DNA of 64,000 nt, from assembly GCF_014701095.1 (NCBI RefSeq), contig NZ_AP023439.1, positions 3,832,001-3,896,000 on the forward strand. The letters run 5' to 3'. The translations under genes were made by a program, and so were the position numbers. Within the stretch, counting starts at the first letter, position 1. Every line of letters starts with the position of its first letter. The DNA comes from Streptomyces tuirus (GTDB lineage Bacteria; Actinomycetota; Actinomycetes; Streptomycetales; Streptomycetaceae). The notes beneath the pieces were generated by a model. The model did not search any database, was not told the origin of the DNA, and saw only the letters and a program-made list of their open reading frames with translations. Of this stretch, positions 58,972-64,000 are shown one piece after another.

Positions 58972-59007
58972 TGCGCACACTGTTCCGCTGTGCGTACAGT
59001 GTGCGCA
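58972..59007. promoter_or_regulatory. 12-bp inverted repeat operator between TetR and MFS genes
   Basis: TGCGCACACTGT and ACAGTGTGCGCA are perfect 12-bp arms separated by 12 bases. Further half-sites (GTGCGCAACCAGCGTACAG at 58942, GCTGTGCGTACAG at 58988) share the TGCG..ACAG pattern. It lies 35 bp before the exporter start and 68 bp before the regulator start, so the TetR protein could repress both. Confidence 0.82.
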
Positions 59008-59041
59008 CCGAAGGAACGGTGTTCGCAGGAGGGGAACGGAC

Positions 59042-60541
59042 ATGGAAACTCGCCATCCACGCCGCTGGTGGATCCTGATCGTGCTGTGCCTCAGCACACT
59101 CGTGCTGGTCGTCGACAACATGGCGTTGACGGTCGCGGTGCCCGCGCTGACCGAGGACCTCGGGGCGAGCGCCCAGGAGACGCAGTGGATCCTCGACTCC
59201 TATGTCCTGGTCTTCGCCGGGCTGCTGCTGACCTCGGGAAGCCTGGGGGACCGGTTCGGACGCCGGAAGGTGATGCTGATCGGGCTGCTGCTCTTCGGGG
59301 CGGCCTCGCTGGGGGCGGTGTTCTGCTCCACGCCGGGCGAGCTGATCGCGGTGCGGATCGCGATGGGCGTCGGCGGGGCGCTGATCATGCCCTCGACGCT
59401 GTCCATCCTGATCACCGTCTTCGACGAGGACGAGCGGCCCAAGGCGATGGCCGCGTGGGGCTCGGTGTCGATGCTGGGGCTGGTCGGCAGCCCGGTGCTC
59501 GGCGGGGTCCTCATCGACCACTTCGCCTGGCAGGCCATCTTCCTGATCAACGTCCCGATCGTCGGTCTCGCGCTGCTCGCCGGTGTGCTGCTGATGCCGG
59601 AGTCGAAGGCGCCCTGGCAGAAGCCGGACCCGCTGGGCGCGGTGCTGTCGGCGGTGGGCATGACGGCCCTGGTCTGGTGGATCATCGAGATTCCGCAGCA
59701 CGGCGCGTTCGAGGGCCGCTCCCTGATCGTCCTGGCCGTCGCGGTGCTCGCCCTGGCCGGCTTCGTGATCTGGCAGAACATGACCCCGGCGCCGATGGTC
59801 CCGCTGGTCCTCTTCAAGCACCGCAACTTCAGCGGGGGTTCGCTCTCCCTGGCGCTCGTCCAGATCGGCAACGCCGGGCTGCTGCTGGTGCTGACCCAGT
59901 ACCTCCAGTTCGTGCTCGGATGGTCCGCCGTCAAGGCCGGCCTGGCCTTCCTGCCGCTGGCCGTCGCCGCGCTGGCCGGCAACACGGCCGGGGCGCAGCT
60001 CGCCGTGAGGTTCGGCAACCGGTTCGTCATCCTGGGCGGGATGCTGCTGATGGTCGCCTCCTTCGGGCTGCTGACCACGCTCACCGCCGGCAGCGGGTTC
60101 ACGGTTCCGGCGGTGGCCCTGGGGACCTTGGGGCTGGGGGCCGGCCTGGCCATGCCGGCGGCGGTGGCCGCGCTGATGGGCACCATCCCGGAGGACAAGG
60201 CGGGCGTCGGCTCGGCCCTCAACGACACCATCCAGCAGTCCGGCACCGCCCTCGGCATCGCGATCCTCGGCTCCCTGCTCTCCAGCGGCTACACGGACGA
60301 GATGCCGGCCGGCGCCCCCGAGCAGGCCCGCGAGTCCATCGGCGGGGCGCTGGCCGTCGCCGGCGGTGACGCGGGGCTGGTGCGGGCGGCCCGGGAGGCC
60401 TTCGCCGCCTCGATGTCCACGACCTTCACGATCAGTGCGGTCGGTGTCCTGGCCGCGGCGGTCGTGGCCACGGTCGTGATGCGGGACCGCACGTCCGGGC
60501 CCGCGGGGGCGGAGAGCGAGCAGCGCGAACTGGTCGCCTGA
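59042..60541 (+). CDS. DHA2-family MFS drug exporter (EmrB/QacA, 14-TMS)
   Basis: A 499-residue exporter. TM1 is WWILIVLCLSTLVLVVDNMA with the family LDxTVVNVALP motif in the form VDNMALTVAVPAL; motif A is GSLGDRFGRRKVMLIG (about residues 65-80) and motif C GLVGSPVLGGVLIDHF lies in TM5 (about 138-153). Fourteen hydrophobic segments fit its length, and the C-terminal tail is charged. Proteins of this type export antibiotics such as actinorhodin, tetracenomycin or quaternary amines. It is under the divergent TetR gene with a clear operator and followed by a terminator. Confidence 0.93.
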   Translation: METRHPRRWWILIVLCLSTLVLVVDNMALTVAVPALTEDLGASAQETQWILDSYVLVFAGLLLTSGSLGDRFGRRKVMLIGLLLFGAASLGAVFCSTPGELIAVRIAMGVGGALIMPSTLSILITVFDEDERPKAMAAWGSVSMLGLVGSPVLGGVLIDHFAWQAIFLINVPIVGLALLAGVLLMPESKAPWQKPDPLGAVLSAVGMTALVWWIIEIPQHGAFEGRSLIVLAVAVLALAGFVIWQNMTPAPMVPLVLFKHRNFSGGSLSLALVQIGNAGLLLVLTQYLQFVLGWSAVKAGLAFLPLAVAALAGNTAGAQLAVRFGNRFVILGGMLLMVASFGLLTTLTAGSGFTVPAVALGTLGLGAGLAMPAAVAALMGTIPEDKAGVGSALNDTIQQSGTALGIAILGSLLSSGYTDEMPAGAPEQARESIGGALAVAGGDAGLVRAAREAFAASMSTTFTISAVGVLAAAVVATVVMRDRTSGPAGAESEQRELVA

Positions 60542-60559
60542 CCCGTCCCGGACACCGAT

Positions 60560-60588
60560 GGCCGTCACCCCGCAGCGGGGTGACGGCC
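60560..60588 (+). terminator. Terminator after the DHA2 exporter gene
   Basis: GGCCGTCACCCC and GGGGTGACGGCC form a perfect 12-bp stem with a five-base loop, followed by TTCC. It is 19 bp after the exporter stop codon. Confidence 0.9.
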
Positions 60589-60720
60589 TTCCGCCACGCC
60601 CGTCTTCCGTGGTTCGCTGCGCCGTCGCCCGGGTCGGGAATGCCTTCCCGGTTTTCTCTGTTCGGGGTGGCAGAAAGTTCAACGCTCAACTAAACTGGGC
60701 GTACACGAGGAGGAACCGAC

Positions 60721-61698
60721 ATGCCTGCAGTGACCGTCGAGAACCCGTTGACGCTGCCCCGAGTGACCGCGCCTGCCGAGGCCGTGGCACGTCCCGTGCT
60801 CGCCGTCACGACCGCTCCGAGCGGTTTCGAGGGTGAGGGCTTCCCGGTGCGCCGGGCGTTCGCGGGGATCAACTACCGTCATCTCGACCCGTTCATCATG
60901 ATGGACCAGATGGGCGAGGTGGAGTACGCGCCGGGCGAGCCCAAGGGCACCCCCTGGCATCCGCACCGTGGCTTCGAGACCGTCACCTACATCATCGACG
61001 GGATCTTCGACCACCAGGACTCCAACGGCGGTGGCGGCACCATCACCAACGGGGACACCCAGTGGATGACCGCGGGCTCGGGCCTGCTGCACATCGAGGC
61101 CCCGCCCGAGCACCTCGTCGTCTCCGGCGGGCTCTTCCACGGCCTCCAGCTGTGGGTGAACCTCCCGGCCAAGGACAAGATGATGGCCCCGCGCTACCAG
61201 GACATCCGCGGCGGCTCGGTCCAGCTGCTCAGCACCCCCGACGGCGGCGCGCTGCTGCGGGTCATCGCCGGTGAGCTGGACGGGCACGCGGGCCCCGGCA
61301 TCACCCACACCCCGATCACGATGGTCCACGCGACCCTCGCCCCGGGCGCGGAGCTCACGCTGCCGTGGCGCGAGGACTTCAACGGACTGGCGTACGTGCT
61401 GGCGGGCAAGGGCTCGGTCGGTGCCGAGCGCCGCCCGGTCCACACGGGCCAGACGGCCGTCTTCGGCGCGGGTTCCTCGCTGACCGTCCGCGCGGACGAG
61501 AAGCAGGACTCCCACACGCCGGACCTGGAGGTCGTCCTGCTCGGCGGGCAGCCGATCCGCGAGCCCATGGCCCACTACGGCCCGTTCGTCATGAACACCA
61601 AGGACGAACTCATGCAGGCCTTCGAGGACTTCCAGAAGGGCCGCCTGGGCACGGTCCCGGCGGTGCACGGAATGACCGCGAGCGGTCCGCAGGACTGA
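60721..61698 (+). CDS. Pirin family protein
   Basis: A 325-residue bicupin of the pirin family. The N-terminal cupin holds the iron-binding signature in WHPHRGFETVTYIIDG (two His) and in SGLLHIEAPPE, followed by the second cupin with REDFNGLAYVLAGKGSVGAE. Motif RRAFAGINYRHLDPFIMMDQ is typical. Pirins act as redox-sensitive regulators or quercetin 2,3-dioxygenases, and in Streptomyces a pirin has been linked to control of beta-oxidation and the redox state. The ATG at 60721 follows GAGGAGG. The upstream region 60630-60700 is unusually AT-rich (AGTTCAACGCTCAACTAAAC), suggesting a regulated promoter. Confidence 0.92.
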   Translation: MPAVTVENPLTLPRVTAPAEAVARPVLAVTTAPSGFEGEGFPVRRAFAGINYRHLDPFIMMDQMGEVEYAPGEPKGTPWHPHRGFETVTYIIDGIFDHQDSNGGGGTITNGDTQWMTAGSGLLHIEAPPEHLVVSGGLFHGLQLWVNLPAKDKMMAPRYQDIRGGSVQLLSTPDGGALLRVIAGELDGHAGPGITHTPITMVHATLAPGAELTLPWREDFNGLAYVLAGKGSVGAERRPVHTGQTAVFGAGSSLTVRADEKQDSHTPDLEVVLLGGQPIREPMAHYGPFVMNTKDELMQAFEDFQKGRLGTVPAVHGMTASGPQD

Positions 61699-61707
61699 CG
61701 CCGCACC

Positions 61708-61979
61708 GGGCGCCGGCGTTGCGGGGACTGGCTCCGCACCGGGGCGCCGGCCGTGTGGGGACTGGCTCCGCACCGGGGCGCCGGCCGTGTGGGGACTGGC
61801 TCCGCACCGGGGCGCCGGCCGTGTGGGGACTGGCTCCGCACCGGGGCGCCGGCCGTGTGGGGACGGGCTCCGCACCGGGCGCAGGCCCTGTGGGCACGGG
61901 CTCCCCACCGGGGCGCCGGCCCTGCGGGGGACTGGCTCCGCACCGGGGCGCCGGCCCTGCGGGGGTTGGGCTGCCCACC
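61708..61979. repeat. Eight 33-35 bp tandem repeats downstream of pirin
   Basis: Units with the consensus GGGGCGCCGGCCGTGTGGGG followed by ACTGGCTCCGCACC run at 61708, 61741, 61775, 61809, 61843, 61877, 61910 and 61945. The three units at 61741-61842 are identical; outer units diverge. The repeat fills nearly all of the 356-bp gap between pirin and the AI-2E-type gene. Unlike CRISPR, there are no spacers. Confidence 0.93.
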
Positions 61980-62054
61980 GGGCGGCTGACGCCCCGTCAC
62001 CCTGGCGGGCCTCCCTGACGGGACGGCCCGCCCGGGGCGTGGTCGGGTGGGGAT

Positions 62055-63122
62055 GTGCAGGCCCCCCTCTCGCTCCTCCCCGTGCCCGTCCGGCGCTTCG
62101 CGGCCTGGTGTGCCGTGCTGCTGCTCGCCACCGGGGTCGTCTACGTCGGGATCCGGCTGGTCGTCGAGTTCCGGACCGCCGTCGTGCCCGTGCTGCTCGC
62201 CCTGCTCGGCACGGCGCTGCTCGGGCCGCTGCACCGGCGGCTCGTGAAGGCCGGGGTGCACCGCTCGGTCTCGGCCGGGCTCACCTGTGTCGCGGTGGTC
62301 GCCGTGGTGGGCGGCGCCGTGTACATCGTGGTCGCCGCGCTCATCGACACCGGCGACGAGATCCTCGCCTCGCTCAAGCAGGCCGCCCGCGGGGTCTCCG
62401 AGCACTTCGGCGCGGCCGGCACCTCGCTGGACGACCTCGCCTCCAACGCCCGTGAACTGCTCGGCAAGTTCGGCGGTACGGCCGCCTCCGGCGTGATCAG
62501 CGGGGTCAGCGTGGTCGGCGAGTCCATCGCCATGGCCGTCCTCGCGCTGCTGCTCGTCTTCTTCTTCCTGCGCGACTCCGACAAGGCCGCCGCGACGCTG
62601 CGCTCCCTGTCGCCCCGGGGTGCCGCCGACACCCTGGAGGCCATGGCACGGCGGGCGCTGAGAGCCGTCGAGGGGTTCATGCGCGGCACCACCATCATCG
62701 CCCTCATCGACGCGCTGCTCATCACCGTGGGCCTGCTCGTCCTCGACGTGCCCGGCGCGGCCGGACTGGGCGCACTGGTCTTCGTCGGGGCGTACATCCC
62801 CTACCTCGGCGCCTTCATCTCCGGCGCCCTGGCCGTCCTGGTCGCCCTCGCGGACCGGGGGTTCGTCATCGCGCTGTGGGCGCTCGGCGTGGTCCTGGCG
62901 GTGCAGGTGCTGGAGGGGCACGTCCTCCAGCCGATGATCCAGAGCCGGACCGTGCAGATGCACCCGGCGCTGGTGATGGTGACGATCACGGCCGGTGCCT
63001 CCGTCGCCGGCGTGCTCGGGATGCTCCTCGCGGTCCCCCTCACCGCGGCGGCCTTCGGCATCGTCCAGGAACTGCGCACGCGCTACGGCGATCAGGAGCC
63101 GTCGCCGGCACAGGAACCGTGA
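62055..63122 (+). CDS. AI-2E family transporter (PerM-like)
   Basis: A 355-residue multipass membrane protein of the AI-2E/PerM family. Predicted helices include FAAWCAVLLLATGVVYVGIR, VVPVLLALLGTALLGPL, CVAVVAVVGGAVYIVVAAL, SIAMAVLALLLVFFFLRD and four more in the C-terminal half. Conserved marks are PYLGAFISGALAVLVALADR and QVLEGHVLQPMIQSRTVQMH. Members have been implicated in quorum-signal export (TqsA) or Na+(Li+)/H+ antiport, so the substrate is open. GTG at 62055 is chosen; an ATG two bases earlier is out of frame. Its last codons (RYGDQEPSPAQEP) match the end of the convergent phosphatase gene at DNA level. Confidence 0.88.
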   Translation: MQAPLSLLPVPVRRFAAWCAVLLLATGVVYVGIRLVVEFRTAVVPVLLALLGTALLGPLHRRLVKAGVHRSVSAGLTCVAVVAVVGGAVYIVVAALIDTGDEILASLKQAARGVSEHFGAAGTSLDDLASNARELLGKFGGTAASGVISGVSVVGESIAMAVLALLLVFFFLRDSDKAAATLRSLSPRGAADTLEAMARRALRAVEGFMRGTTIIALIDALLITVGLLVLDVPGAAGLGALVFVGAYIPYLGAFISGALAVLVALADRGFVIALWALGVVLAVQVLEGHVLQPMIQSRTVQMHPALVMVTITAGASVAGVLGMLLAVPLTAAAFGIVQELRTRYGDQEPSPAQEP

Positions 63123-63283
63123 CCGGTCAGGGCGACCGGGGCCGCCACCGTCCGCTCGTTGCGTCGGCAGCTACAGCGACCAGGAGTCACCGTCCCCTCC
63201 TGCGCCGGTCGGCTGCTACAGCGACCAGGGGAGCCACTGTCCTCTCCCGCGTCGGCCGCTACAGCGACCAGGAGCCGTCGCCC
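63082..63283. repeat. Repeated gene-end sequence between AI-2E and phosphatase genes
   Basis: GCTACAGCGACCAGG occurs at 63170, 63215 and 63258; the last copy contains the phosphatase stop codon (CTA at 63259-63261). A diverged copy, CGCTACGGCGATCAGGAGCC followed by GTCGCC, lies inside the end of the AI-2E gene at 63082-63107 and matches 63257-63282 at 24 of 26 bases. Spacing between intergenic copies is 43-45 bp. Confidence 0.85.
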
Positions 63284-64000
63284 GAGCCGTTCACGGACTC
63301 GTAGAGCTCGAACCAGATGCTCTTGCCCTCGCCGCGCGGGTCGACGCCCCAGGCATGCGCGAGCAGTTCGATCAGCACCAGGCCGCGGCCGGAGGACGCC
63401 AGCTCCCCGGGCCGGCGCCGGTGGGGCAGGTCGTCACCGGCGTCCGTGACCTCGATCCGCAGCCGCCGCCCGCCCACCTCGCCGGTGATCTCGGCGACCA
63501 GCAGCGCGTCGTGGTCGGTGTGCACGAGGACGTTCGTCAGCAGCTCGGACAGCAGCAGCACCGCGGAGTCGACCTGGTCGGGCGAGGCCCAGTCGTGCAG
63601 CAGCTGGCGCAGCTGCTGCCGGGCGACCGCCACCCGCTCGGGCTCGGCCTGCGCCACGGTCAGCACCGAGCGCCGCACCGCAGGCCGTACCGACATCGCG
63701 TCACCGCAGCCGCAGCCCCCGCCCTCCCGGCTCAGCAGCAGCATCGCGATGTCGTCCTCGCGGCGGTCCGCCAGCGGGCCGGTGGTGTGGTGCGAGGACG
63801 GCCCGTGCACGGCCTGCACCAGCGTGTCGGCGAGGTCCTCCAGATCGCCCTTGTGCTCCTCCAGGGTCACGCGCAGCCGCCGCCAGCCGGAATCCAGGTC
63901 GTGGCCGCCGGTCTCCAGCAGGCCGTCCGTGCAGATCAGCATCGTCTCCCCGGGCTCAAGGGCGAGCCGGGTCGTGGGGTAGTCGGCGTCCGGGTCGATG
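63259..64000 (-). CDS. SpoIIE-type phosphatase fused to an anti-sigma-factor-like ATPase (partial, 3' end)
   Basis: The last 246 codons of a larger gene that runs off the right edge. The first visible part is the end of a PP2C-like SpoIIE phosphatase domain (LEPGETMLICTDGLLE, then DDIAMLLLSR). It is followed by an HATPase_c/RsbW-like domain (about the last 140 residues): VDSAVLLLSELLTNVLVHTD is the N-box region, IEVTDAGDDLPHRR the G1-like Asp segment, and SSGRGLVLIELLAHAWGV the G2 loop. Such fusions control anti-sigma/anti-anti-sigma switches by dephosphorylating STAS proteins and rephosphorylating them. Sensor domains (PAS/GAF) probably lie upstream, outside the window. Confidence 0.88.
   Translation of the reverse strand, partial: IDPDADYPTTRLALEPGETMLICTDGLLETGGHDLDSGWRRLRVTLEEHKGDLEDLADTLVQAVHGPSSHHTTGPLADRREDDIAMLLLSREGGGCGCGDAMSVRPAVRRSVLTVAQAEPERVAVARQQLRQLLHDWASPDQVDSAVLLLSELLTNVLVHTDHDALLVAEITGEVGGRRLRIEVTDAGDDLPHRRRPGELASSGRGLVLIELLAHAWGVDPRGEGKSIWFELYESVNGSGDGSWSL

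Noticed and set aside
61708..61979. Possible CRISPR array
   Set aside because: Repeats are directly adjacent with no unique spacers, and no cas genes are present. It is a plain tandem repeat.

Overview
The window is a piece of a high-GC actinomycete chromosome, almost certainly Streptomyces. The evidence is extreme GC bias at third codon positions, frequent GTG starts, many ATGA or GTGA gene overlaps, a gamma-butyrolactone (A-factor-type) signalling locus, two branched-chain 2-oxoacid dehydrogenase (bkd) operons, a bacterial proteasome activator and a PASTA-domain kinase. A near-perfect ParB site (parS, 28354-28369) and small groups of DnaA-box-like sequences (9740-9766, 13959-14015, 21937-21958) suggest the segment lies in the oriC-proximal core. 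From memory, the gene order resembles the neighbourhood of the bkd genes in S. coelicolor. No tRNA, rRNA, insertion sequence, prophage or CRISPR array was seen.

Left part (1-9.7 kb): the start of a secreted protein; a divergent regulator/MFS exporter pair followed by an aldo/keto reductase; an HxlR regulator; a deletion scar that joins the tail of an FtsX-type permease to a response regulator lacking its first codons; and a hormone locus made of a P450, an SDR-type reductase/epimerase, an AfsA-type synthase and an ArpA-type receptor. Two candidate receptor operators (AREs) lie in front of the P450 gene and between afsA and the receptor gene.

Middle part (9.7-43 kb): DUF2252, J-domain-like, rhodanese and acyl-CoA dehydrogenase genes; a DUF5819/HTTM pair resembling SdpA/SdpB; a SpoU methyltransferase; paaN divergent from a 3-hydroxyacyl-CoA dehydrogenase-TetR operon; bkdR divergent from the first bkdABC operon; a mobA-like/moeA/K+ channel operon; a DrrAB-type ABC exporter; a quinone oxidoreductase; a PadR regulator; bpa; two divergent Ser/Thr kinases; and the second bkdABC operon.

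Right part (43-64 kb): D-Ala-D-Ala carboxypeptidase; a GntR/MFS operon; a methyltransferase; a MDMPI-type protein; a nitrilase-superfamily hydrolase; LURP-one and GlxA-type regulator genes; a cupin; a thioredoxin-NHL protein; an M18 aminopeptidase; a large FadE-type dehydrogenase; an exported intradiol dioxygenase; SseB; a TetR/DHA2 exporter pair; pirin; an AI-2E-family permease; and the 3' part of a SpoIIE-phosphatase/ATPase gene.

The functional themes are acyl-CoA supply and turnover (two BCDH complexes, FadE proteins, paaN, 3-hydroxyacyl-CoA dehydrogenase), hormone-controlled gene expression and kinase signalling. Two observations are less routine. Possible PaaR-type operators recur in front of both the paaN/hydroxyacyl-CoA dehydrogenase pair and bkdA. 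Short tandem duplications sit in many intergenic gaps, and several of them copy the stop-codon end of a neighbouring gene.
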